From NCBI GenBank assembly GCA_026075535.2, contig AP026550.1, positions 2,542,001 to 2,606,000 of the forward strand: DNA of 64,000 nucleotides, given 5' to 3'. The notes under the pieces are model-generated. The model saw nothing but the letters and a program-made list of their open reading frames with translations, was not told where the DNA came from and ran no database searches. Positions 11,701 to 22,338 of this stretch are shown here, piece after piece (positions within the stretch are counted from its first letter, which is position 1; each line of letters begins with the position of its first letter). Source of the DNA: Tricholoma matsutake. Its lineage: Eukaryota > Basidiomycota > Agaricomycetes > Agaricales > Tricholomataceae. The translations under genes and the position numbers were made by a program.

Positions 11701-12632
11701 CGGATCGTGGCCCTCAGTTCATGGCAGAGTTCACTCGTGAGCTGTACCGACTCCTGGGGATCAAACTCCTCGCTTCAACTGCTTATCACCCACAAACTGA
11801 TGGCCAGACGGAGCGAGTCAACCAGGAACTGGAGCAGTACATCCGCCTCTTTGTCAATGAATGCCAGGACGATTGGGATGATCTCCTTCCTTTGGCCGAG
11901 TTCGGGTACAACAACCATGTCCATGCTTCCACTCAACAGACCCCTTTCCTCTTAGACACTGGACGACATCCACGCATGGGATTTGAACCTCGCCAAACTC
12001 CCTCACACATCGAGACAGTGAATGAGTTCACAGAACGCATGAGGGATAGCTTGGAGGAGGCAAGGGCAGCCTTAGCAAAGGCGAAGGATGACATGGCGCG
12101 ATTTTACAACCAGCGCCACTCCCCAACCCCTCAGTACAAGGTTGGTGATTGAGTTTATCTCGACTCCAGTGACATCTCCACTACACGTCCATCCAAGAAA
12201 CTTGCTCATCGCTTCTTGGGACCTTTCCCCATTGTCAAGTGCATTGGAACACATGCCTATCGTCTACGCCTCCCAGCCTCCATGTCCAGACTCCATCCCA
12301 TCTTCCATGTCGTCAAATTGCTTCCAGCTCCCCCAGATCCGTTCCCGGGATGCCATTCACACCCACCACCACCACCTACAGTGATCGAGGGAGAACCCCA
12401 ATATGAAGTCGAGTCAATCTTGGACAGCCATTTGCGTCGAGGAAAACTCCAGTATTTGGTACATTGGAAGGGTTATGGGTATGAGGAGAACTCATGGGTC
12501 GAAGAGTCTGACGTCAATGCCCCTCGGTTAATCAAGGAATTCCACCGACGGCACACTGCTGCACCGCATCGCATTCAAGTCACGGACTTTGGTCGTATAC
12601 GATTTCGAATGCATCGGGGCGATGCATCTTAG
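8688..12632 (+). pseudogene. Pol of marY1-like element (protease, RT, RNase H, integrase, chromodomain)
   Basis: One continuous frame whose only breaks are TGA at 9264, 9831, 10272, 10995 and 12150, all at positions where relatives have Arg or could have it. Domains: protease (LLDSGATGLFIDS, about 9030), RT ([11 protein letters not shown] at about 9849; IYLDDILIF at about 10200 with catalytic aspartates kept), and RNase H (EADSSDFATGTVL at about 10640, DHKNLEYF). Integrase has HHCC, VDFV, LSDRGPQF and TERVNQE, 11290-11850. The chromodomain (12390-12560) would target insertion to marked chromatin. RT has Cys where relatives have Arg (DVCWGYNN), another CGT to TGT change. Confidence 0.9.
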
Positions 12633-12643
12633 AGAGGGGGTGA

Positions 12644-13069
12644 TGTAAGGGGACTAGGGGGGTGCCCTGTGTGTTTTTCCTATTTTTTATGTTCGTCCCA
12701 TATTTTTCCCCACCTCATTTCCTTCTATTCTTCATTTTCTATGATTTTTCTGGATTTTATTACTAATTTTCCCTTGCTATCATGTTTGTATATGTTGACA
12801 CTTTTATATTTAGAGGCGGAGTACCCCTTCTGACACATACCCCTTGGTATGATGTCATTCGGCGCCCTTGATCTGCCTATCTCCGCCTTTTTCTATTTTT
12901 AGGTTATATTTGATTTTTGTCATCTTCACATATACTGGGCATCAGCAAGGGGATCCTTAGAGTTTTCTCTTCGGATTTCCCTTTGCTAGGTGCGCCCCCA
13001 ATCCCTGTATTATGTAGCATAATTTTAACTTTGGATTTCCCTTTGCTAGAGGCTCAGGTTGCCCTTATA
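12644..13069 (+). repeat. 3' LTR of marY1-like element
   Basis: 426 bp, preceded by a polypurine tract at 12631-12643; pairs with 7023-7448. Confidence 0.92.
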
Positions 13070-13530
13070 GTAATGGTCTTCTGTATGTGAGCACAAATAG
13101 TCAGCAGCATGCACTACATTTTGTGCATGCAGTACCAAAGCCCCAACAGGGGTGAGGAGGAGAATCAGCCAAAATAAATTTCACTCCCATAAAAATTCAG
13201 ACCCCCACAAAAGTTAGTTATAAAGCTTATTTATCATGTAAATATATCCCTAGATATACTGCAATGTGTCTCCAATGGTCAGAACTGCTACTGTCAATAT
13301 AGAGGAGGTGAATGGTGTCCAAAATAGGAAATAAAACTTGATTTTGATCAATGCAGACTGATACTTTTGGCCTTCCTTATCTTAGATCTTGCAGGATCTC
13401 CCTCAAAATTTGCACAGAATAGGGTGAGATATATACAATTAAAATGTATGTTTCAGATTTCACTAAAATGTAATGGTAGTGGAGAGAAAAATCAGTGACC
13501 TGTTACTATGTCTGACTGGTGACCCAGTCA
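13070..13530. other. Unassigned non-coding stretch
   Basis: AT-rich sequence between the marY1-like LTR and the first recognisable copia RT codons. It contains an 8-bp inverted repeat GCATGCAC/GTGCATGC near 13107-13130. I see no coding, LTR or terminal repeat here. The copia RT core should lie in this region and does not. Confidence 0.5.
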
Positions 13531-14940
13531 TGCACAGTACCCATTTGTTGGATATCAGGACTGCATCTGCAGGCTTGTCAACTAATACTCAAGTCCCCAT
13601 TTGCTGGAGTTGGTCTAGTTCTGTCTGCACTGCACACTCCCATTCTGGGGACCTTTTTGCCTCTGCTAGGCTTTTTGGTTTGTCTCCCCCACATGGTATC
13701 TCAGCAAAGGCAGTGTATATTTCTCCTGGTGTGGGGATGACTTGTTCCATCTCCTCTTCATCAGGGAATGGGTCATTAAGGTAACAATAATTGGTTCGTA
13801 TACCTCTTTTTTTCTTTGGTTCAGGGTCTAATGGCTTGTCTTCCTCATCTATCCATTTTCTCTTCAAGCTATCACCTTTCTTTGTGCTCATTAGCAGTGT
13901 GCTTCCCTCTGACTCCCCCTCATGTGGTGTATTGGGCATGACCTTGATCTCCTCCAGAGGGGTGTCCCTTTCCAGTAGGGATAGAAAATGATAATTCCAT
14001 GAGGTGAGTGTTTTTCTTGTTTCAGAATTGTAATACTGAACAGATTGTAATCCATCATCAAACCCAATGTAGGCTCGCCATGTTGATTTGGGTAGGATTT
14101 TCCTTGTTTTCTTCTGCCCTTGAAGTAAAACCCAAACAAGTGCCCTGAATTCTCTAAGGTGGGCTACACTAGGCTTCTTGTGAGCCATATTTCATAAGGT
14201 GTTGACTTCTTGAGGTGCTTGGTGTAGGAGCAGTTGCATACATATGTGGCATGAGTGACTGCCAGCTCCCACAGGAATTCTGGAATGTCTTGGCCTGTGA
14301 CCATTGTGCACACGAGCTCAATGAGTGTGCAATTCATCCTTTTGGCAGCCCCATTCTGTGATGATGAGTATGGCACAGTCATCTGGATTTCTATTCCCTG
14401 CTCACATCACCATGGCTCTAGTTGTTTGTTAAGGAATTCTCTACTTTGGTCAATCCTTATCACTTTGTGCAATTTCCCTTGTGTTTTGAGGTAAGCAACA
14501 TAGCCTTTAACTTTTTGTGCTGCCTCATCCTTCTTCTTTAGGAAGTTAATGGTCGTGTATCTTCCGTTATCATCCACAAAGAGGATATAGTATTGGTTTC
14601 CATTTATGGATACCACATCATATTTTCCCCATAAGTCAATGTGGGTTAGATCTCCAGGCTCCATTTTCCTGTCTGACATCTTGTTAAATGGTTTTACAGT
14701 TTGTTTTGCTTTGGTACATGCGGCACAATCAGGTTTGGGTGATTGTGTGTCAACTGTGAATTCATCAACAAGTTTTTTGTCAAGGAGCTTTTGGAGTCCA
14801 CTGTAGCTGATGTGGCCATATCATCTGTGCCATGTTTCTCAGCTATGTGCTGGTTCTGTTGCAGTGAAGGTTTATGGGCTGGCATGGGTCATTTTGTTGG
14901 GAACTGTAGTTTATTTCATGGTGATTTTCATCCTGTATAG
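13531..14940 (-). pseudogene. Copia integrase and start of reverse transcriptase
   Basis: Minus-strand segments in order: GAG pre-integrase zinc-type region ending DCAACTKAKQ (about 14725), integrase core start DLTHIDLWGKY and YYILFVDDNGRYT (about 14650-14570), and the PYSSSQNGAAKRMN segment (about 14370) carrying the catalytic glutamate region. The integrase C-terminal/linker follows (14188-13720, EFRALVW...YIGFDDG). The RT N-terminus (EWECAVQTELDQLQQMGT, then NKWVLC, about 13640-13540) stops abruptly. Frames are broken. No RT catalytic motif remains. Confidence 0.85.
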
Positions 14941-15221
14941 ATTGTTGTCAATTTTTTTTGGCATATGGTCTTTCCTTTGTTGGTGATGAGTGTAAGAACT
15001 CCCTTTCCACCAGTGTACCACCCCCCTGCAGTGTCCCAACACCCTAGCGAGATGAGGTTATTGCAGTTGCTTGGAATGTAGTCCAGTCATAGGAGGTATT
15101 GTGTAACCATTGCATGTTGACTCGAGCTCTACTGTTCCCCATCCTTCTACTCTGGCCTTATTGTTCTCCACTCCTGCTACAGTTCTCTCAGTTAGTGGTT
15201 GGAATGTGGTGAAGGCTTCTC
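14941..15221 (-). pseudogene. Copia protease C-terminal part
   Basis: The minus strand encodes EAFTTFQPL, TVAGVENNKARVEG and GTVEL, the segment that normally follows the copia protease active site. It is cut at 15221 by the non-coding LTR element; the active-site half lies at 18083 and above. Confidence 0.75.
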
Positions 15222-15405
15222 TGTAAGAGTTTCTCTTACATCAGGAAGTCTTATCACATGTCATCCCAGTATCACATGTTATTCCAGTAGTATATAGTCT
15301 AGACTTCGAGTACTTGTACTGCATCTTAGTTTCCTCCCTCAAAATGTACTAAGTTCCTTACATGTTCTGGTTCCCTTGAGTGTTGGAAGCTCTGGCTTCC
15401 TTCCA
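15222..15405. repeat. Left LTR of the non-coding LTR element
   Basis: 184 bp. The outer end is itself a hairpin, TGTAAGAG TTT CTCTTACA. Matches 17894-18077. Confidence 0.8.
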
Positions 15406-17893
15406 CTTTTTTTTTGTAACAGACTTACTATCAACACTCTACTCTCTCACACATGTTCTTTTCCCTGAAAGCACCCAGACTCTGAAATCCTACAATGATC
15501 AATTTTTTTTCACACCAACACTATCTCTTAACAATGACACAATGCCGACTCTGAGTCGACTCCTCCCCTGACTCGCTTTCCTCTGGTCCCTGTCTCTTGC
15601 TTGTTTCATTCAAGCTCCCTGCGGCTCATTTGAGACAGTGACCTGCATCTCTTGGTTTGCCTGCCGCACTGGTGGCATTTTCTTGATGGGTAGATGGTCT
15701 CAACCTCATTCAACCCCCCTTCGCCTCCCTTGACTCATTTGACCCTGCTACCTTTTTCTTGCTCATCTTGTCTTGTCATTTGGCATCATCTTGACCCTGG
15801 AAAGCCAGCCTGTCAGCAGACTTGCCCCATGGCCACAGAGCAGTCTCATCATTTTGGCCTCCTGAATTTCCCCTGGGTCTAGGCAATCCTGCTACACCCT
15901 CCTGCATCATCGATGACATCTGTCACCACTGCTATGTGCCACATCACCACCATCAATGATTGTACAGCCCCCATGTGCCTCATCACTGTCGACAACTGTG
16001 TTGACAACCACCACCACTACCCCTTCCCCAGCCTCAGTCTGGCTCCAACCACCTTGAAAACAGCGGTGCTCACTTCCAGCACAACCCACAGCACCCCTGC
16101 ACAGTCCCCAGCCCTGCTTTGAGCATCTGGAGCACCCCTGTGCCACTGCCATATCACTACCAACAATGATGGCCACTCCTGCTTCAACCACCTCCAAAAT
16201 GTCGACCTGGACCACAACAAGCACCCAAACGGCTGTTGACACCTTGAAGCTCACCAGCCAGACCATAAACAATGCACAGAACCAGTCTACAGCCCAGCAA
16301 ATGGATTATGTGTGGATGTGTTCATCAGAACATGTCTGCTGCTTGACGGAACAACTCTGCCAGCCCCACCATCTCCAATGACAACCCATACTACCCCACA
16401 GACCCCCCTGTTCCCCCCATCCTGCTCCTCTAACCCCTGTTTACCCCAAAATGCTCAGTACAACAGCTGCATCGTCAATGTGCTTGTTGATGACAGTTGA
16501 CCGCTCTGTGCTGCCCCACTCAGAACCACACACCACAGCTCTAGAATGATGAAACACACTGCCTGAGCCATCGGAACACCCCCACAACCCATTCCCCCCA
16601 CCTAACTCACCCCAGACCCCCCATAAATGAGCTGTTTTGGCATTGTCCATGTGGTACACCCCTCCTGTGTTGCCAACAATGCCATCTATGCCCATGAACA
16701 CTCCCTGTCCACCTCCTACACCCAACTTGCCCCCCAGCTGCTCTGGCTCAGCTCAGCTCAGCCCTAAATGAGCCATTTCGCCACCTCCCACATGTTTTGA
16801 TTGAGCTGACAATGCTGTGTCATTGCCTACTGTGACTGCACACAGACATGTTCATGAGATAGAATGACTCTGCTGGCTCCAGGATTCCCAATGAACCCCT
16901 GGACAGCTGTCTACACCCGCTCCACACCTCGAACTGCTGCATGCATCTGCCATGTCACATATGATGTTTCATGTGCCACAATGTCAGACACCAGCCACCC
17001 CCTGTCAACCAACACAAGCCTCTTGCTCATCAGGAAAACTCAAATAAATAAATAAAGAAGAAGCGTGGTTTGCTGCAGCTGAATCCCCCACCACATTGTG
17101 CTCAATGCTGTCTATGCCCAGGGAAGCTCTCCATTCACCGCCTGCACCACATCACCATCCCCATGCTTGTCAATGCCCATCCTCCAATCCCCTCTTGTCA
17201 CAGCCTCTCATTTCCAACCCCCCCTCCCCCCCCCCCCCCCCCAATGACTCCCACTACCATCCCCACTTATTTTACCTGCCCTCAACTCATTCAGTGCCTT
17301 GTAATGCTGTTTGATGTTATTTACTCCTTGTCAACCCTGTTCACTGAAACAATTGTGACTCTGTGTTCTTGCAAACATGTGAAGTTACTTTTATTACTGC
17401 AGTATCCCATTGTTCCCCGCACACTGTCATCACTGTTCCCCAGCAACCTGTCACTGTTCCCTGCCCTTGTCACCATCCCTTGCCCTTATCACCATTCCCA
17501 ACCCTCATCACTGTTCACCAGCACCCCTTCATTGTTCCCTGTGCCCCATCACTGTCATCTGCCCTCATGACTGAAGCAATTGTGACTCAGTGTTCTTATG
17601 AACACATAAAGTTACTTTTGGTTACCACAGCCATGTCAACCATCCCCTGCCCTTGTCACTGTTCCCTGCCCACATCACTGTTCCCTGCCAATGTCACTGT
17701 CCCCTGTGTCCCTCACCCTCTGATGATCTCTGTTGTCACTGCTACTGTAGCACCCAACCTCCATCACTCACCTCATGTATCATTAAGGTGGATGCTCACT
17801 TATTGGAGATTTGGTTGCCGTAAGTGCAAGGGAGACTCAGTTGGAACTTGGCACCCCTGCACCCCTGGTCAAATTTTTGGGAGTATGAGAGTG

Positions 17894-18077
17894 TGTAAGA
17901 GTGTCTCTTACATCAGCAAGTCTTATCACATGTCATCCCAGTATCACATGTTATTCCAGTAGTATATAGTCTAGACTTTGAGTACTTGTACTGCATCTTA
18001 GTTTCCTCCCTTGAGATATACTAAGTTCCTTACATATTCCGGTTCCCTTGAGTGTTGGAAGCTCTGGCTTCCTTCCA
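17894..18077. repeat. Right LTR of the non-coding LTR element
   Basis: 184 bp, starting TGTAAGAG TGT CTCTTACA; same length as the left copy with few substitutions. Confidence 0.8.
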
Positions 18078-18665
18078 TTCTTGTTGGTTTGAGATGTGTG
18101 AGGATGTTGCACTGTCTGCAAACCAGTCATAGTAGATAACATGCTCTTCTATTCCCTCTGCACTAGGCACAGTATGGTTATCAAAATTAAAATATTGCCT
18201 CTCCTCAGAGGCATCAAAGTTCATAGAGTCCTGTGCGACAAAGGTGACCTCTTCTACCATGTTCACCTCATCCTTTTTCCCATTCTTCCAAGGTTTCCTT
18301 CCATTCCCTTTATTGCCCTGCTTATCCCTCTTCTTTTTGCTAAACCAACAATCATCTTTGGTATGTATGTCCAAATTTACTGCATCCATGGCATTTTACC
18401 ATGCCAAGGTTGTGGCACTCATTGGTGTTATTGTTTTTGCATTTACAGAGTTTGCAGTATTTACCTGACATCTTCCATGGTTTGTCTGTAATACAGGCTG
18501 CAAGTGTAGGCTTGGAAGTGAAGGCTTGGGAAACCTGGTTGATGGTGTCCTGTTTACATCCTTCTCAACAAAGGTATTCCTCTTTGAGGGTACCAATGAG
18601 CTGCTGTGAGCTCATGAACATCTTTGAATTGCTTGACAACACCTTTTTGACCACTGACATATGAT

Positions 18666-19494
18666 TAGTGTTTAAAGGTCCAGTCTGTAGGACCAAAAAA
18701 AAGACCGAAATCAAACTGAACTGGACCGATTAGGACCAGACCAGTGGTCTATTTATGGACCAGTCTTTTTCAGTCCAGTTGCTAGTCTTTCATTTTGAAA
18801 AATATAGTAGGACCAATGAAAAACTGGTTTAAACTGGTTGCGACTGGTCTTTTGTCTCAATGTATGTTGGACCTTACTCCCACACATATTTACTTCATTT
18901 TCAGTCCCTGGATCATCAAAAATGGTCAATAATTGGTTGAGATATGACCAAAAACATTTTTGTATGAGTATTTTGTTGTATCAGAACAACTTTGATTGTA
19001 TTGCTTATTACCTGAGCTATAATTTCTTTTTGTACTATATGACATCATAAAAGTAACAACAACACACCTAATTATCTTTACCATGTGATTTTATTCATAT
19101 AACAGCCCAAATGAGTGTGACTACAAACTACAAATTCCAAACTAAATACTGCAACTTGAATACATGTCCTTTCAGTTTTGGCCATATCTCAGTCAAATCT
19201 TGATGGAATTGCTTAAATGTTGGATCAGTCTATGGAGTATTACAATCTCTATCCATGAATATAATGTATCTGAGGTAATGGTCATATTTGTTGAGATACA
19301 TATGGGTTATTTGGCACAATAAATTTTATGACAAAAGACTGGTCTGAACCAGTCTTTTTTCAGTCCATGGACCAATCGTCCTAAAGGGTCAGGTTGTGGT
19401 CCTCCAATATCTGGGTCGGTTCTAGACCAGTTGTGGTTGCCGGTTGCCCCATTTGGAAGTCAAAAACCGGACTGGACTGGACCTTTAAACACTA
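18666..19494. mobile_element. hAT-like non-autonomous element 2
   Basis: 829 bp with perfect 20-bp terminal inverted repeats TAGTGTTTAAAGGTCCAGTC and a perfect 8-bp target duplication CATATGAT (18658-18665, 19495-19502). The interior is AT-rich and non-coding, with many CTGGTC/GACCAG-type motifs. A related single end is present at about 40852-40869. Confidence 0.85.
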
Positions 19495-19521
19495 CATATG
19501 ATTCCATGAAGATGTCCCAGG

Positions 19522-20248
19522 GTGTGAATGGCAGGGGTTTACATAGTATATGCCAAGGGTATCTGCGGGTATGGGTATGGGTGTGAAGTTTGTAACCCTC
19601 GAGAAACCCATACCCGCGGCATGGGTTCATGGGTTTCTCAAGGACTTTTTTACCTAGAGTTAGACCCTTACTATAAATTTTATTTAGTACTGTAATTATG
19701 AACGGCAATGCAGAGGCATGCCTGGAAGTAGACAGAAGATAGGCAGGGTTTATATATGCTTTGCTAATTGTATATATTTGGTCATTGTAAACAGAATGCA
19801 TGGACATTTGTTGAAAAAACATGTCAACATAGCAGTCACATGATTTTGTTGACTGCACACAAACATGTGCAACTTGTCCAAACTATAACTATAGGCATGG
19901 ACCATTTCAAATACACACACCCCCATAGTTAGAAATTATGTAGTAGATAGTGTTATTACTGTGTCTTAAATCTGCCCCTTACCACCGCTGTGAGTGACTG
20001 CTTGCAGGGTGTGTAGGGAGTGCTAAGGCCATCACAAAAACTTACTAACATGTGTGAAGTGGTGGCCTCCGCCCGCACAACTGTATTTTACTCAATTAAT
20101 ATAGTAATGACCCCCCCACCCTTCACTGCCACTGCAAGAATGGTGTACCTGTGCACCTTACCCACAAGGGCATGCAGTAACATCCCAACCCCCGGGTATG
20201 GGTATGGGTAGCTAAAAATTACCTGAGGGTTACCCATGCCAATCACTA
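19522..20248. mobile_element. hAT-like non-autonomous element 3
   Basis: 727 bp inserted in copia gag with a perfect 8-bp duplication GTCCCAGG (19514-19521, 20249-20256). The ends form an imperfect inverted repeat: GTGTGAATGGCAGGGG at left, complement TAGTGATTGGCATGGG at right. Subterminal GGGTATGGGTATGGGT motifs occur at both sides. There is no coding capacity. Confidence 0.78.
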
Positions 20249-20980
20249 GTCCCAGGAAGGAGGCAGTGACAATGAAATGATGACCTTGAACAGTATGTCT
20301 GAGATCCTGAAGTCTTTGTTGCCCATAGTATTGATCTGTTCCCAGTATTGCTTCAGCTGATTCAGATGTTTGCTGATGTTTTCTCTGTCATCAGCCATAG
20401 TGTGGAAGAGGTTCCTTATGTAGGAAATAATCATTTGGTGGCCTTTCAACTCATGTATGGCCTCTAGGTTCATTCACATATCATGAGCAGTGGCGCATTG
20501 GCTCACATGTACCATCTCTGTGGATGTTATATTGTTTGTGATTAGGAGTTTCACATAGGTATCATTGAATGTCCATCATCTGGTTGAGCGAGTTCACCTT
20601 TGACATAGGTGTCAACATTGCATATCTGGAACATCAAGGTCATTCACTCACACCATACAGGCCAGTTCGTATCATTTAGGGGGTCTCCTGTTCTGGTGAT
20701 AGCAGAATTCTCGTTTGCTTTGACTCGAGCGATGGAAGCCTCAAAGATTACTGACTCATTATCTGGTTCTTGTGGTTCTGATGTGTTTCAACCAGGTGGA
20801 GATGCACTGCGAGGTTCCGCCATGACTTTGGAATAGGAGATCAAGTGTGTTCTGTGGGTCTCATTGTTTATGTCACCTAGTTATGTTCTGTTTATTGTCT
20901 AGAGGTTTTAAGCTGCAGGGCCCATAACCTATTAATGGAGAGGACAGCCAAGAGTGATAACTGAGGAGAATGTAGTGGTA

Positions 20981-21085
20981 TGAGAGCAAGAGGCAAGTCT
21001 TATTGTCTCCTATCACCTAAGTTATCAGTACATGCTATATGTTTACCATGTCATGTGACTACGGTTCGGATTGCTGTTCCCAACA
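20981..21085 (-). repeat. 5' LTR of copia element (outer end secure, inner end uncertain)
   Basis: The complement starts TGTTGGGAACAGC at 21085 and matches 5158-5265. The inner boundary may lie further left, because the other LTR is truncated. The leader with TTATGGGCCCTGCAGC (about 20912-20927) separates it from gag. Confidence 0.75.
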
Positions 21086-21469
21086 GAAAGGATCTGATTT
21101 TTAGTTCTTTTTTTGCTATTTGCCTCTGTTTGATACCCAGTGGAGTGATCGGAAAACATATGGATTCTGTACAAATAACTCAGCTTACATAACTCATCAT
21201 TGGAGTATGATCTGTAGTTATGGTACTGCTACTGTACATGCTATGTCAGGCATACCAGACAGCCTACATACATATCGATATCACGATAACAATGAAAATT
21301 CGGATCTTCAATAATTTGACGGAGCAGCATGAAGGTGCACCAGCACCAGCAATTCGTATAAATAGTATGGTAATACCAAACTCTACGTCTGGTTCAAGAC
21401 TGCAGCTGGTAGAAAACCCTCGCTTTGAACTTTCACTGATAGCACTAGAAAATTTACTTGTCAATGTCA
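21086..21469. other. Host flank, no gene seen
   Basis: About 380 bp between the copia LTR and the end of the RING gene. It probably holds the 3' untranslated region of that gene. I see no RNA gene or conserved motif. The copia target duplication candidate is GA at 21086 onward (GAAAG), untestable because the other flank is outside the window. Confidence 0.5.
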
Positions 21470-22338
21470 TTACTCCTCCGAGTCCTTCCGTCTCATACGT
21501 TTCGTCGGCCGCGTCAGCGTTGATGTTAACCCACTGACAAAGCCTTCTGGTGGTGACGGATGTGTATGAGCACTCGAAAGTGACTGAAGGAGTGACACCG
21601 GAAACTCCGACATGGATCTTACGCGGATATCATCTTCAGTCAACATATCGCTCGCAGCTGTGGGAAGCGTCTCAGCGAGAAATTGAGATGTTCTAGGGGC
21701 TTGCATCAGCGTCAGCAACACACAATTTACAGGAGATCGCTTAACTCGTCCACGTTTAATTTTCTTTTGAGGACATTGTACCGCTGTTTAAGTTCATTCT
21801 GCTCACGTTGCGCTTGTGACGCTTGATACCTCAAAACGTGCAGGAGGTCTAACAGTTTGAGAGTCACCCCTCCATGGGCCTCAGCCCGTTTGCGCCACAT
21901 CTCGCAGTTTGTCCGAAGTGCTGAATTTTCTGCCAGCAGGCTTCTTTTTTCCTTAGTAATGTCGGTCACAGAAGATATTGGTGCAGGGAGTGGTGCAGGC
22001 TGATCAAGGTAAAGCCTGCGAATGCTGGGTGTTACATGGTGCGGGAAGAGGGCAGGGTCGATGCTGACTGGATCACGTATGTCAATCCAGATACCTAAAA
22101 TATAGATGGATAGCTGGAGCTGACCTACACTATACCGGGCACGACATGTAGGGCAGCAATGAAGCGTTGAATAGGGTCTTATCGCATCCACAGTTCGAGA
22201 TAAACATCCACTACAAAAAATGTGACCTGGAATTCGAAGTTTTGTAGTTTAAAATAATCGTCAACGGAGCGGCGACATACCACAAGGTAGGGCTGATGGA
22301 CACTCCACGTTCTCAATGCATATACCGCACAAGTGCAT
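21470..22338 (-). CDS. RING-finger/coiled-coil protein (putative E3 ubiquitin ligase), copy 1
   Basis: Four-exon model: 22281-22338, 22125-22226, 21731-22067 and 21470-21692, total 720 nt, 239 residues. Introns are 54, 57 and 38 nt with GT-AG ends. The RING finger spans exons 1-2: CGIC, CGHIFCSGC and CPTC, a C3HC4 zinc pattern, so transfer of ubiquitin or a like protein is likely. A conserved PSIRRLYLD motif follows, then a coiled coil (about residues 90-160) and a basic end (PTKRMRRK), suggesting a nuclear role. Intron 1 and 2 positions and the 102-nt exon 2 match the gene at 62052. The last intron is short; without it the protein ends at 21727. Confidence 0.8.

Larger units (their letters stand above)
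7023..13069 (+). mobile_element. marY1-like Ty3/gypsy element, nearly complete
   Basis: Total length is 6047 bp with two 426-bp LTRs, the sizes I recall for marY1 of Tricholoma matsutake; I could not check sequence identity. Gag is open, and pol is one frame broken only by TGA codons. Order: LTR, gag with zinc knuckle, protease, RT, RNase H, integrase, chromodomain, polypurine tract (AGAGAGGGGGTGA), LTR. The LTRs differ at about seven positions, mostly C/T or G/A at CpG. No 5-bp target duplication is visible (TTCTC left, GTAAT right). Confidence 0.9.
15222..18077. mobile_element. Non-autonomous LTR element without coding domains (LARD/TRIM-like)
   Basis: Two direct repeats of exactly 184 bp (15222-15405 and 17894-18077) start TGTAAGAG and end CTTCCTTCCA. 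They flank 2488 bp in which no gag or pol motif is visible. The flanks are TTCTC (15217-15221) and TTCTT (18078-18082), a probable 5-bp target duplication with one C/T change. Removing the element joins the two halves of the copia protease. The interior is C-rich with internal repeats: a block with GTGACTC(A/T)GTGTTCTT recurs near 17354 and 17580, and a 17-nt C run lies near 17225. The open frames there are low-complexity. Orientation is not determined. Confidence 0.78.
18078..20822 (-). pseudogene. Copia gag and protease start, split by two hAT-like elements
   Basis: Gag would begin at ATG 20822 (MAEPRSASPPG) and contains LNDTNWPVW, MTLMFQICNVDTYVKGEL and LPPSWD, typical of copia UBN2-type Gag. 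The frame continues as DIFMESYV after the 19522-20248 insertion and SGQKGVVKQF after the 18666-19494 insertion. Further down a lysine-rich region (18389-18250) leads to the protease signature DWFADSATSSHISNQ (about 18130-18085; the usual DSGA motif reads DSAT). TGA codons replace arginine at least twice near the start. Confidence 0.85.
5158..21085 (-). mobile_element. Ty1/copia element split by at least seven insertions
   Basis: Reading on the minus strand from 21085 down: 5' LTR, leader, gag, protease, integrase, start of RT, then (after the marY1-like gypsy) RNase H, 3' tail, polypurine tract (GGCTTGAGGGGGAG) and the start of the 3' LTR, which is cut by gypsy A. Insertions are a SINE, three hAT-like elements, a marY1-like gypsy and a non-coding LTR element. 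Removing them restores the copia order, except that the RT core with its YxDD motif is absent, pointing to a deletion around the gypsy insertion. Stops in gag and in the pol tail are TGA at arginine positions. Confidence 0.85.

Noticed and set aside
7022..13074. A 5-bp target duplication around the marY1-like element
   Set aside because: Flanks TTCTC and GTAAT do not match at any small offset tried.
17221..17242. Poly-C run of 17 as a biological signal
   Set aside because: Homopolymers of this kind are often length errors or slippage; nothing around it suggests a function.
17070..17962. Pro/His/Ser-rich open frames of 166 and 199 residues
   Set aside because: Low-complexity C-rich interior of a non-coding LTR element; no start context, splice pattern or domain.
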